Shown here: in pieces, positions 26,376 to 38,900 of the stretch
Layout of the letters: the number at the start of each line of letters is the position of its first letter
How positions within the stretch are numbered: position 1 is the stretch's first letter
Source of the DNA: Watersipora subatra
Lineage: Eukaryota; Bryozoa; Gymnolaemata; Cheilostomatida; Watersiporidae
Direction of reading: 5' to 3'
Assembly: GCF_963576615.1 (NCBI RefSeq)
Contig: NC_088717.1
Coordinates: forward strand, 13,708,108-13,772,107
DNA: 64,000 nucleotides
Notes under the pieces: generated by a model
Seen by the model: only the letters and a program-made list of their open reading frames with translations
The model's database searches: none
What the model was told of the DNA's origin: nothing
Made by a program: the position numbers and the translations under genes

Positions 26376-27034
26376 CACTATGTTTCCATGATGCGCAGTG
26401 CTTCGGAGTTGCGCTATCTCCGAATCATGGAAACGGCGTCTTCGCACTGAAATCACTGCGCACTGATCAGTGCGAAGCCAGTGGAAATTCGCAGCAAGGA
26501 AGCAGCGACTGCGCATAGCTCTCATGCCGTGGAGACGGATTCTTCGAGGGCCATAAACTAGTACAAAGGTTGTCCTGCTAATCTTGGTTTTTCTATTCTT
26601 TCGATCTTCTTTCACCTAAATTTAATTATGGTCTGCATTCACGAGGATGATGAGGTAATTACTTTCCTGGACCTTGTTATCGATGCCAACACTTTTCGAA
26701 AAATAGGTGGCAAGTCCTAAATTAATGTTTAAATAATATATTACTTTAAAATACTTATTAAAAATATATTACTTTGTAAAAAGTGTGTTAAGGTTTGTAA
26801 AACCTTGTGAATGTGTATTGTAAATAAAAGTATAATGACGACAGAATCATAAAAAGACCGTTTCTGACGTTCGGTATCCATGATCGATTCTATTTCTCCA
26901 TCAGGCGATTCGATTTATACAATTTCTCTTCTCTGGCTAATTTGCTAAAAACCACTGCGCAGCATGGGAACGTACAATCCCCTCGACTTCGGAGGGGGCT
27001 GCTTCGCAGTACTGCTCACCATGGAAACATAGTG
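26376..27034. mobile_element. CACTA-like element, 659 bp
   Basis: Left end CACTATGTTTCCATGATGCG, right end complement CACTATGTTTCCATGGTGAG; ATT stands on both sides as a possible 3-bp duplication. CACTA-type ends with a 3-bp duplication fit EnSpm/CACTA. An inner hairpin has arms CTTCGCACTGA / TCAGTGCGAAG (about 26440-26477). No transposase. Confidence 0.7.
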
Positions 27035-27891
27035 ATTGTTAACTCGGACCAGCTGGCGCGGTTGAGTGAACAACTGTAGGAAAATTCGACTAGCAATGGT
27101 TTTGTTGATAGTACTACTGTAGGAAAAGTACGCTAAAAACACTAGGCTCTTCCAAGGCAATTATCACTGATCACGAGCTCGCCGACTGGAAGTTTTAAAG
27201 ATCTATAAAACAGCATAAGATTGGAGAGGAAATAGTGAACCTTAATAAGCTAAACAGCATTTATACACGCCTCATGAATTATGTAAAAAATAAAAACAGT
27301 CTAGATTGAATTAATGAGTTTTATACGAGGAATATAGTTTTTATAACAAAACAAACTTCACTCATATTTTACCAAGCTGATGCATCTTTAGGTATGGAAT
27401 ACTGCTGGTTTAACTCCTACTAATATCAGCATGGTTACCTACATGTAAGGCCTCCCTTTATGATCTTATAGCCTATGACAGTACTGCAATGAACCAAAGC
27501 ACTGACCTTTTCATATGTAAATTTGTACAGATTGTTTGAGGCCTGTACATTCCATGTTAATACATCTGCGAATGTTTTGATGTGAAACCTGTAAAGTGGT
27601 AACTTGGGAGGCCAAGTGCATTAGATACTGCCTTTTGCACTTAATATAGCTTGCTCGAGTGTCACCTTTAGGCTAAGACTTCGAAAGGATTTGAATATTA
27701 AAAATATAGCATTATACTCTTTACCTAAGAATTGCTCTCTTGCTGCATCTTAAAAAGACTTGAAAACCAGAGTGCCATTTTATGAATTCTTTACACCTCA
27801 AACCTATTCTTGAATAATCTTGATAGTAAAATAAAGAGGGCACAACTCCGTGATACAGCTGAATTTTTCAGAATGGGATATTGGTGTGTAC

Positions 27892-28373
27892 TAGTGCTGG
27901 GCACGAGTACTTCCTGGCCAACGAGTTTAGACTCCGTCCCTTCCGTTCAAGTTTTTCGAGTATCGGGTAGCTGGTAGTGCTGGGCACGAGTACTTCTTGG
28001 CCAACAGGTTTTTTTGGGTATCGGGTTTGTTGATATAGGTTTTATGTCTAAAATTTCCAAACATCAGACATCTTAAAATTTACGATGCAATTATAATTTT
28101 ATTCAATTTATTGATTATTTTTTACTATTTTCTATCGACCGATATTCGTGATCGCAGCGTTAACAGGCAAGTTTATAAACGGTGCTTAGAGCACAGGACG
28201 CAATAGACTGAGTTTTTGTCCACTGCATTCGATGGATTTGTGTACCAAAATCAGAAATCGCAAGTCAAAACCCGAACCCTCAAGATCTAAATGCTCAAAA
28301 TTTCTATTACTTGAGACTCGAGAGAAGATAAACTCACGAGTTCAACGGGTTTTATTACCCGTGCCCAGCACTA
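27892..28373. mobile_element. hAT element, 482 bp
   Basis: Ends TAGTGCTGGGCACGAGTA and CGTGCCCAGCACTA, flanked by an exact 8-bp duplication GTGTGTAC (27884-27891, 28374-28381). The left end is itself duplicated in tandem (27892 and 27975). Non-autonomous; no transposase frame. Confidence 0.88.
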
Positions 28374-29890
28374 GTGTGTACACATACGCACACATGAAAA
28401 ATTTAATCAACACATGGCATTATTATCCTAGCAGCTGTATGAATATGTTACTGTCAGCGCAGTGACCAGATTTTTATGAGTCTCTCTCAGCATCATTTGA
28501 ATCAACTTGGCTCGTGGGTACAATAAGCCATCCATCTATTTAAATAGGAGATAAGACAAGAAACCAGGTGACAGATGAACGTATCCCAGAGATGGTTTGA
28601 TTGCATATAATTTAAGACTGTGTCAATTAAAATCAGTCCGTTAGAAATAATATAAGCAAACTAACAGCAATAATGGCAAAGGCTACATTGGCTAGCAATG
28701 TGCAACCTCCCTAACAAAATACAGAGAATATCGCATTACTAGAGGGTTTACTTACTAGATTGGCATAATGGAAGTGCTTGCAGGTAATAAATGCAAACAA
28801 AATATAAATATATTAGACTGCTATTTCATTGTTTCTCTCCTTGTCTATGTTTTAGGCTAACGATGAATAAGTACTGAAGGAACACCTACGAGGTGTACAC
28901 TACATAGCCATATACACTATATGGTAAAATATACCACTAGCAGCGCTGTTCACCGAGTATGCACGCTGACATGAAGGCAGCACTAGAGACTGTTTTGGAA
29001 TGTGTTGAAACAATTTGCTAATTCATGTCTTGGCAATAGTTCAGCTTGATGAGATGAGAGTTACACTTAGCTGGGGGTTGAGCAAAAGCTTTGTCAGCAC
29101 CTTCCCTCATCTGTCATCTCTGAAAAATATTCTATATGTAAGGAGTTGTTTCCTCTATCAACAGAAATGAAAAAGAGCTGTTACCTCTACCATTACAGGT
29201 TACATTATTTTGAACACCATTAATGAAATCTATAAACAAGTTCTAAGTTACAAATCTATCTGAGCTATTAACAGGGTACACCATCTTTTTCTAAACCAGT
29301 CTTCAAAGAGAACACGACTCTAAATATAGCAGGTAAAGAAACAATAGCTGAGGCTATTTATTATTTGATCAAGTCTAAGAACTTCATGTGGGAATTAAGC
29401 CAAGGTAACAAAGCAACAGAAGCGAAAATTCTAATAAGATGCATGAATAATGCAACCATACTCACTCATTCGACTTTTGAAAATGGTGACCCTACGGTCT
29501 GAGCTACAACAATCAACACTTGGCTATCGAGAGAACCTCATCCTCTAGTGATCACAACATGGTTTCGCTTTGTCTAGGCGATTTACTTGTTAACAGTTCA
29601 CCAGACATTAGCTCTAATTTAATTGAATATTGTTTATACGTAATCAGATAGTTACGATTGTCTACCTAATATTATCTTGACATATCAATGCTCCATATGA
29701 TGCAAAATGGAGTAACTATTTAGTTATACACCAAAAATAATTCCCAATGCATAGACCGATGTTTCAAGCTTTTCGAGGTATCACATTTTCATAACTGAAA
29801 TTGAAGCAATTAAATGCAAAAAGCAAAAAAAAATTGTGTAAAGATGAAAAATGCAAAAACAAACTAAGTTAGTTTGATCTTCGCCTAGTC

Positions 29891-30258
29891 CAATACTTCT
29901 CAATTATATTCTCTTGTCTAAAAACAGAATAATTTATTTATATAATTGTTATAAGTACAGCGCTGCATAGCGTTGTATACCTTATTAACACTAAAGAAAA
30001 AAAATGCAGACCAACTTACAACAAGGAACAACTTTATTAACTGTAACAAAAAATATTTAAGACTTCACACTATACTGATAGTGAGAGCGTCAGATGTAGT
30101 AGACATCAATGTAGATGCCAATGTAACTTGCGAGTGCATATATATCTAGTTCAGTAAAAACCTAAGCAAGAAAAAAATTGAAAAACACCGCCTTGATGTA
30201 GCCCCGAGGTCCCTGAGTGGAGGGGGAAGGCGTGAACCCCATTAGTTGAGAAGCACTG
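29891..30258. mobile_element. hAT element, 368 bp
   Basis: Ends CAATACTTCTCAATTA and TTAGTTGAGAAGCACTG are imperfect inverted repeats of the CAGTGCTTCTCAA type. Flanks GCCTAGTC and ACCTAGAC are an 8-bp duplication with two differences, suggesting an old insertion. Confidence 0.6.
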
Positions 30259-30617
30259 ACCTAGACTAAGTTAGAGTAAGTTGCACTCTACCTGTGAACA
30301 TACACGTTATTAAGCCTACATTTCCTGTCTGTAAGACACAACAAAAGTAAAAAGTTCTATTCGTATGAATTACCTACTGCTATATTAATGTACTTAGCTA
30401 TTTTCTTTGTTCTGTTGCTATGCGTAATTATCTACAGTATCTATTAGGAAGCTATGATAGGTTTCCAAGCTGTAGAACAAATCAAACAAAGTACTCTTGT
30501 GGAAATAGTGGGTGAGAAGCGCAATGGTTTTGAGATACGAAGCGGGTGCAGAATGAACTAAATTGCAATGTAGATTGTAGAGGCATAGTTTGTGATTGCA
30601 CTAGCCAAAAAGCGTGA

Positions 30618-30675
30618 AAGAGGGACAGAGAGAGGGAGAGAGAGGAAAGGAGAGAGAGAGAGCGAGGAAAAGGGT
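30618..30675. repeat. GA-rich tract
   Basis: Purine-only run of AGAGAGGG/GGAGAGAG-type units. The minus-strand Leu/Ser frames over it are artefacts. Confidence 0.85.
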
Positions 30676-31605
30676 GAGAGACAACAAGAATGACAATCAT
30701 CAAGAAGAATAACTGCAAAGAGAGTCAACTGTGAAGGTGAACTGAAGTGAGAACCAACTGACAACTATATTCCACAAATTTGAGTTATCTTTTTTAATCA
30801 CAGAAAATCCAGTATAAAGTTGTCGCAATACGTCGCTAGCTACCAGCCTTAACTAATTTTGTTACCCGGAACGTTAATGTTATTGTATTACAATCTCTGG
30901 CTACCTAAATTTTGGACAGGCCACATAAATAGCAAAAGGTGACTCTAACTACTGATGTAGGACATTGTAAGTTGACATGCTGTGTCCTACATTATATCGC
31001 TTTAGACTAGCATCCTCACTTGATATATATATTGGCAGTTTGAAATCCAGTCTCTCCTTGGTGATTACAAATGAAAAATGACTTGTAAACTTAGACAGAC
31101 TTGGATGAAATTGCTTTATAGCCTAAGAGCAACGGGATGCATCACCATTTATTCTCAGACAATGAGTACCGCCCCCAGTTTGTTGATTGTGCCACGCACC
31201 AAGACCATCTGAAAAAGTTTCTTCCCACTAGACATACACAGAGCTGGTGTGCCCCCAAATATTTCATGAAACAAAAATAAAAAAATATTACAGCAGCAAA
31301 GTAACCATATTTTGTTAGGCCCACCAATAAAGAAATTTCCAGACTGCTTCTGTTTTGGGATTGCAGACACTTGATGCACAATACAAATATTCATTCTTTA
31401 CCATCCTACATACAAGGATTAGTGTTCAAAAAACCTGGTAGTATACCGTCAGACAGAAGTTATTTCAGCCAATATTGTGATAAATAGAACTATTATTAAG
31501 TACTAGATCTGCTGATATGAGATAACGAAGTAATTAACCACTTCAAAGCCACTCATGACTGACATGCAAATGCTTCGGTCAAATCGAAATCGTGCCCCTT
31601 TAATT

Positions 31606-32310
31606 ATAGATGTCTACAGTATGTTCACAAATGACAGATCTCTACAGTATGTTCACAAATGACAGATCTCTACAGTATGTTCACAAATGACAGATCTCTA
31701 CAGTATGTTCACAACTGACAGATCTCTACAGTATGGTCACAACTGACAGATCTCTACAGTATGGTCACAACTGACAGATCTCTACAGTATGTTCACAACT
31801 GACAGATCTCTGCAGTATGTTCACAACTGACAGATCTCTACAATATGTTCACAAATGACAGATCTCTACAGTATGTTCACAACTGACAGATCTCTACAGT
31901 ATGTTCACAACTGACAGATCTCTACAGTATGTTCACAACTGACAGATCTCTACAGAATGTTCACAACTTACAGATCTCTACAGTATGTTCACAAATGACA
32001 GATCTCTACAGTATGTTCACAACTGACAGATCTCTACAGTATGTTCACAACTGACAGATCTCTACAGTATGTTCACAACTGACAGATCTCTACAGTATGT
32101 TCACAACTGACAGATCTACAGAATGTTCACAACTGACAGATCTCTACAGTATGTTCACAACTGACAGATCTCTACAGTATGTTCCCGACTGACAGATCTC
32201 TACAGTATGTTCCCAACTGACAGATCTCTACAGTATGTTCACAACCGACAGATCTCTACAGTATGTTCACAACTGACAGATCTCTACAGTATGTTCACAA
32301 CTGACAGATC
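31606..32310. repeat. 28-bp satellite, about 25 copies
   Basis: Unit starts GACAGATCTCTACAGTATGT and ends TCACAACT. Each unit carries AGATCT. It begins about 130 bp beyond the likely kinase poly(A) site. Variation is low, suggesting recent amplification or homogenisation. Confidence 0.97.
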
Positions 32311-32437
32311 CTATTTCTCGCCTTTTGTTCTCAAATACTTCACACCTTCTAGGATTATGACTGGTAGAAGTCTTTTTTTACGAAGTTATCAAAAGACTAT
32401 GTTATATGTGTAGTCTTTCATTCACTCTAATTGGACA

Positions 32438-32443
32438 TTTATT
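32438..32443 (-). terminator. Possible kinase poly(A) signal
   Basis: AATAAA on the minus strand, about 300 nt downstream of the kinase stop codon. Confidence 0.45.
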
Positions 32444-32742
32444 CTGTTAGATTTTTAATGATAACTGCGTAATTATCAGCCCCTCCAATATCTATCACGC
32501 TGTATGATGACCGCCGTTGTTAGAGCTCTAGATTCAATAATGAAGATGATAGCAAGACCAATCACAATATGCGTACCGCATACAGTCTAAAAATAACAAG
32601 AGACTAACGCTATGGAAATCAGAAGTTTGTTACATGCCGAGTTATGAAACAGTCAATCAATAAATATATCCACTCAATATTATCACCGCAAACCTTTCAA
32701 TAAAATGTCACTATGTAATGCTATACTGAGCTCATCAACGAC

Positions 32743-32991
32743 TCACCCAGTCACCCTTGCCGAAGCTTCTGCTAGTTCGTTTGCATTTAAAAAGCTACCA
32801 CCAAGCCTGCTGATGATCTCGGCTACTAGATTCTCACTCAGCCCTGGGTCTGTCTGGTCAACGATCTCGAATGCCCTCTGGAGGTTGTCTAAACCGTCGG
32901 ACGGTCTGCCATGAGCTTCCTGCGCAACCTTGAACTCTCGTATTAGAGGTATTATGGTGTGCGTGAGACATGGAGAGTATCTTGGCGCTGA
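32743..32991 (-). CDS. STK24: Kinase exon 10 (C-terminal domain, stop)
   Basis: Acceptor CATACAG. Residues 379-460 read [17 protein letters not shown] through [20 protein letters not shown] and end VTG-TGA at 32743. Matches the helical GCK-III C-terminal domain that pairs with CCM3 in other animals. Confidence 0.85.
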   Translation of the reverse strand, partial: SAPRYSPCLTHTIIPLIREFKVAQEAHGRPSDGLDNLQRAFEIVDQTDPGLSENLVAEIISRLGGSFLNANELAEASARVTG

Positions 32992-35900
32992 CTGTATGAT
33001 GTAAAAAGAGTGTGAGCATTAGTCTACATATAATAAGCTATGATAGATGGCTGAGTAACAGGGACCAACAGAGTGAGTGGCTTTCTACACGTGGAGGCAT
33101 GAAGTTATAGAAGACCGTTTACAGAGCATAAGCATTTGTCGTATCTCCTTCAGGTTATTGTATACTTACTCCATTGTTCAGCACCAGATAACAATCGTAA
33201 ACAAGTGTAAACCTCTATTTCAAGCGTTATCGACACCTTTCATTGTATTTCTATTGTTCATGAATGAGTGGCGATTCAAACAATCTGGTTAAGATCAACC
33301 CGCGTGTGAACTACCCGTACAAAAGCCTTACTTTGTGATAATCAGTTAATATATTTGAAAGGCTTAAAACATGTAAACTCAAATTTGATTGCCAGGCAAA
33401 AGAGCCCATCATCGAGAATACTGTGTGTGTAAAGGAGCTCACACATAATGACAGAAGTAGAACAAGTTTGCTTAGGTGATACAGAGTGACATCATAACCA
33501 TGCACAGGAGAAGTGATAATGTGACACCTGCAACGGTTGACACATCTGTCATAATCTAGCTGTTCACCAAAGGTCTCAAATCTATAGACTACATAGTTAC
33601 TTGTGATGCTGGATGACTTTAAGGCATAAAACCTGAAGAAGCTAAGTTTGCCATCAAATATTACGAAAACAAAGTATGACATGTGTCACCTCAGTACTGC
33701 GCATAGTTTACTTATTAAGTGCCGCTAAAAGAGGGAAAGGTACAAAAAGAGGTGGAAATTGAGACCATAGCTTACTTACATTTGGCGCTGAAGGAGAGGG
33801 TGGTGGAGAAGGAGATGCAGGTGGAGACGGCTCTTGCTCAGGAGAGGAAGGAGGTGAAGGCTGAGAAGGAGGAGACGACTCTCTCTGCAACTGCCAAAAA
33901 AACAAACAAATGAAATGCTTTTCAACTGCGTGAAGCCAAAAAGCCTGAAAAATTCGTGAGTTTGGGAAAGTGAAAATGAGATTATAAATCTTAAGTGTTT
34001 CATGAATATTTGCTAGCGAAACGAGTTGAATCGCAAAATCTCTAATAGGCATTTGCTGATTTAGAGCTAAAGTTGTGCTTTTGCAAAATTGTGAAAACCA
34101 GCACGAAATGCTTCCAGATAGCAACACACCACCTGCTGTTTTAAAATACCTATAAACTTGATATGGCAGTAAAAGTAATTCAATGAATCCATGATGAAGC
34201 GGTTTCTAGCAGTTATAATAACAATTATCATAGTTTATTTCCTTTGTAAAATGAGCATCTAGCTATCGTCGCATGGTTGGTGAATGAAACTAATCTTACA
34301 ACCCATTTCTGTCCGTCATCTTGTCTAGAAAAACAGTTGCGATATTTTCCAGTCTCAAGTATCCTTAAATTATAGAGGGAAAGATGAGATTACAAAAAAT
34401 AGTCTAATTCGAAGTTGTCCTCTTTTGAGGTTTCTTTGATAGAAATTTAGGAAATCAGCGCCCACTTAGTAGAGATCAAGGAACCGTATTCATACACCAG
34501 TTAGTAGCTTTTAGACTCAGCATGGTTATTAATCTGCATAAAAAATTAGTGTTCTGGTTATACATGTAGACTGAAGCGAGGCGGTTGCTTGTTCTGGTTA
34601 TACATGTAGACTGAAGCGAGGCGGTTGCTTGTTCTGGTTATACATGTAGACTGAAGCGAGGCGGTTGCTTGTTCTGATTATACATGTAGACTGAAGCGAG
34701 GCGGTTGCTTGTTCTGGTTATACATGTACACTGAAGCGAGGCGGTTGCTTGAGCAATATTGGTTTTATTTCTTGAATGTTTTCAGTACAGTTTACAGTTG
34801 TTATCAAGGCAAGAAGTACTGTTGGAGTTTCGGCATTTGAATCATTGCTTGATAAGTTAAATCTTTTTCAAAAAATTATAAAGTTAAATTTTTTGATTTA
34901 ATAATTTCATGTAATCATATTTTTTTATTTAGTAATTTTAAGTAATCCTTTCCCTTTTATGAAAGCTGATTTGTTTGGTTGCTGCCACACGGCTTCATGG
35001 TTCAGGCAGCAATATATCAACAAGATATTATATTAGACATGTAACACATTCTGCAATGAAGCACCTTTGAAATGACATATTTATGTAAGTCACTTGACAC
35101 AAAGAATAATGAACTTTCACGACCTCGTATACCTGCTTTAGACTCATCAACTCAGTTTTGATGGGAGAGTTACCTCATCTCTAACAGTACACCAACATAA
35201 ACATCAGACCTTATATTCAGATAAAGATCCACCGGCGCGTAAGGATAATATCAAGGTACAATCACTGTCCTAGATGAATCAAAGAAATGTATAAAGCACA
35301 CACCTGATTATTAGAGTCATTGTATATAGAGGGAATTCTCTTGTCTGGGTGAGTATCTTTCACCTTTACAGTGAAGACCCATGGTTCTATTTTGAGATTG
35401 GGGTCATCTTCTCTGCAACCATTCAATATGGATATCAAAGCTCCAATTTACAATAAGTGTCAGAAATGAGTAATGCTCTACTTTGATGAAAAGCAATGCG
35501 TTCAGCATAATAAAAACTGGGCTTATCTCTCACACCAGCAAGTGCTTTTCAAGCTATAATACAATGAAAATGTGAAGACAGTTGATACCCAAATTGGCGA
35601 GAAAGGAGTTATTGTCATAAGGTATAATAGTCAATAGTGCTGGTCAAGACCTCATTTCAGAAGCAGAAATAGGTGATGCTACCAATTGGTCAGCATTATA
35701 AACAAGCAAATCCAAGTCATCCGATGAGTTGAAAGGTGTCTATGTGGAGCAAGAGCAGCGGACAGTAACTTACATGTCAGCTGGTTCGTCATCGCTGTCA
35801 GACCCGCTGTCATTCCTGTCCTGCGCCTTGTAGATCCGAAACCGATCTATCATTTCAGTGAGAAAGGAAGTCTTACCAGCCCGCCTAATAAAGCGACTCT

Positions 35901-38900
35901 TGAGGAGATCTTTGGCATTAGGTCGCTGCAACAGCAAATGATAATATCAACATCAAAATCATTAGCAAAGGAGAAATAAAACTGGAAACCTTGTCCACTA
36001 ATTGCAGTTCAGGCTTATTTTCTCACAGTTGTCTGTGCATGTTGACCTCTCTAGGTGAGATGGTGCTGATTCTTAGCTGTTTATTTATTACCTGTAAAAT
36101 GAGCATGGCAGGAAAGTTTATCGAATAACCAAGGCTCAAGAATGGTTCACACTGTATCGTTGTATGGTGGCGTTAATCTCACACCGGTGATCGTCTGCAG
36201 TAACAATGTTCACACTATCACAAACCAACCCGCACTTACATCAGTGGAATAGGCCGCGTTTTCATTATACAAAGCGCTTGCGGAAATGATGAAATACTAG
36301 CCCTGCAGCAACTATTATGAAAGAAAATATATAACAAGCAATCCGCGAAGGGTAATCACCATCACCGAAGTGGTGCACATTGCACAGGCTGTCATGGATG
36401 TTTGGTGAACTATCAAGCAAGTTTGACAGCTGCAAACTTTCCCAACATATCCGTGTTGCCTCGACGATGCTATCGGTTCACGGCGCACATAGTTGATGAG
36501 TAATTGATGGGACGACAACACCAACATACTACAGTATAATGTGAACAAGCCCTCAGACAGCCAGTACCCTCAGCCCCCTCTCGTATCAACCTGTATAGTA
36601 TCATCGTTACACAAAGTGTCCAAGGCCTCCCGAGATCGAAGAAGAAGCTCATTTGAGCAGAACTTTAAGGTCTTTATATTCTAATATAAGTTAGAATAAT
36701 AACTTCTAAATTCTAATAAAAGTTAAATACTCTAATATAGTCTAACTTTATAAGGTCAACGCCTAAATAACTCCAAATTCATTGGAGCAATATGCCTTAA
36801 GAGACCTCTCTAAGCGTGGTTTCATTTATTGGACTGGAGTTGTTTTCTCATTGTGTCAAGCAAACATTTTTTCCATTTTAAAAGTAACCAATCGTTATTT
36901 GTTATGTTTGAAATCCTCTCAATAAAAACATGCTGTCTGCTTTTGCAAAGACAATATTTCAGACCTCTTCATTCCATAAAATTTCAACTACTTAATTCAT
37001 CAATTTATTTCTGTAAGAAACTAATTAACGCAAATTTATTTTATTTTCATAAAATAAATTTGTGTAGGAAACAATCCTGCTTTTAAATGAAAGCAAAATA
37101 AACAATCCGGTTCTAGCATAGCCAAAATGAGAAAGCAACATTTCTATGATAACCATAAACAAGTACATTGTAGTGAGCCTCTGATGTGTGGAACCTGCCC
37201 CCAGAAACATGTGCTTGCAATGACTCCAATTGATGAGGAGCTAACTGCAAGTGTCTCTTCAAGTAGGACTATTTGGACTCCGACCAGAGACTAATAACTA
37301 CATCCATAATACATACCTAAATTGATTTTAAAGATAATTTTCATGTAGTAGTAATTTTTTGAGCAATCGAGTGATTCTAAGCTCGGTGCTGTATTCATGG
37401 CAGTACCGCTGACGCTAGTACAAACCGATGATGACCAAGCATACTTTCACTTAGCTCACACACAACCACATATTACATATTTGTAGACATCTGCAGCCAC
37501 CATGGACCACTAGCATCGTGGATCCAGGTTTGAGGCCAATCGGATAGTGTACGCACAGGTGGTAGTCTGGAGTGTCACAAACGTGTTGTGTGAAGTTGGC
37601 ACAGCATGCAAGAATCTACTTGTTCTCTGCGCTTTACTGAGACACATGACGATCTCCAGCGGCGAACAAAACTGCCAGGGAACTGATATATATATATATA
37701 TATATTAGGGATAATAATCGTTTACGTCATTTTTCCACCCGATTGCGGCGAGGGAGAAAGTAATCTTTTCAAAACTGAGATTTTTATTATTCCAATCGAA
37801 TTTGAGAATTTATACCAATGTTGCACGTTGTATGGAAATTTTACATAATTTGGAGCAAAAACTGAATTTTATGTATTTATGAATTTAAGTTATAAGAGCA
37901 TCTCCTGTACTCATAAATAAAATCAGTTTTTTACCGAATATCGTGACAGGCGATTACCTACAGCCAATGAAAACCCTCCGATTCAGTGATTGCATAGCCT
38001 TGTGCACCCGAATTCAGAAAAAACTATTGTAACTCTTCTACAATTGTGTGTGGTACGCGATTGCTATCTGAACACTAAACACGAACCCATATGGGTGCCT
38101 TCCACGCATACCATCTACGTTTAGCGAATCTAAAAGCAGCCCTAATCGTAACCCTTTATCCAGGTCAAGACATGCAGTCAATGCTTTCAGATAGAGAGGG
38201 CAGAGATGAATGAAGACTAACGACTCGCTAGTAAAGGGTATGTTCTGACCTGTTACTAGCCTGCAGAGTACTCAGAGTGACATTGTCTGGCAGCATTCAC
38301 AGAGCGTATGACGCATACAAAAGGAATACATACACATCAATGTGTATGTATTCCTTACCAATACATATTCGTTATCAATACATACACATCAATGTAGCTG
38401 ACAGACATGCAGATAAATATCACTCACATCCTTAGCGTCTTTGTTGAGACAGAGCTCTACAAACTCCTTGAAGTGCTTGCTATAGGTACCACTGAGCTTA
38501 GGTGGGTCATTCTTGGGAATTAAAAAGAGTACCCTCATTGGATGCAGCTCTGAGTAAGGTGGCTCCCCCTTGGCCAACTCGATAGCTGTGATTCCTAATG
38601 ACCAAATGTCCGCCTGGAAGAGAAAAACGCACAAGCCATTCAGAAGAAACTTGGAGTAAAGCTTTTACACAACATCAACAATGTTGTATGGGTGCGAAAT
38701 TGTAACATTCTGGGTTGGCAGGTAATGAAAGTTTATTCAATGTCATGAAACTTGCATGATCAGCAACTCTTCTGACGCCATTGTTTTTCTCTGTGATCAG
38801 AGCAGATGCATCCCAAATCTTATAAGTACACTTGAATTGCACGATTAGTTGTGCTAGCTACTCCACTTTGCCACTTTCTTTAATTGTTTAACTGGAAACC

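Larger units (their letters stand above)
22116..32742. other. Convergent spacer between SLC7 and the kinase gene
   Basis: 10.6 kb between two 3' ends. It holds a 3-kb 23-bp satellite, a hairpin MITE, a CACTA-like element, two hAT elements, a GA-rich tract and a 28-bp satellite. No supported coding exon on either strand. Confidence 0.75.
35926..38427. other. Kinase intron 6
   Basis: 2.5 kb. It holds a possible inverted-repeat element (36142-36553), a TA run (37685-37706) and otherwise AT-rich DNA. No exon was seen. Confidence 0.6.

Noticed and set aside
30482-30764. Minus-strand Leu/Ser-rich open frames
   Set aside because: Translation of a GA-rich purine tract.
31142-31394. Two overlapping 79-codon minus frames
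   Set aside because: They overlap in different frames, have no family signature and no splice support.
33311-33682. 123-codon minus-strand open frame in a kinase intron
   Set aside because: No recognisable motif, and it lies between two in-phase kinase exons.
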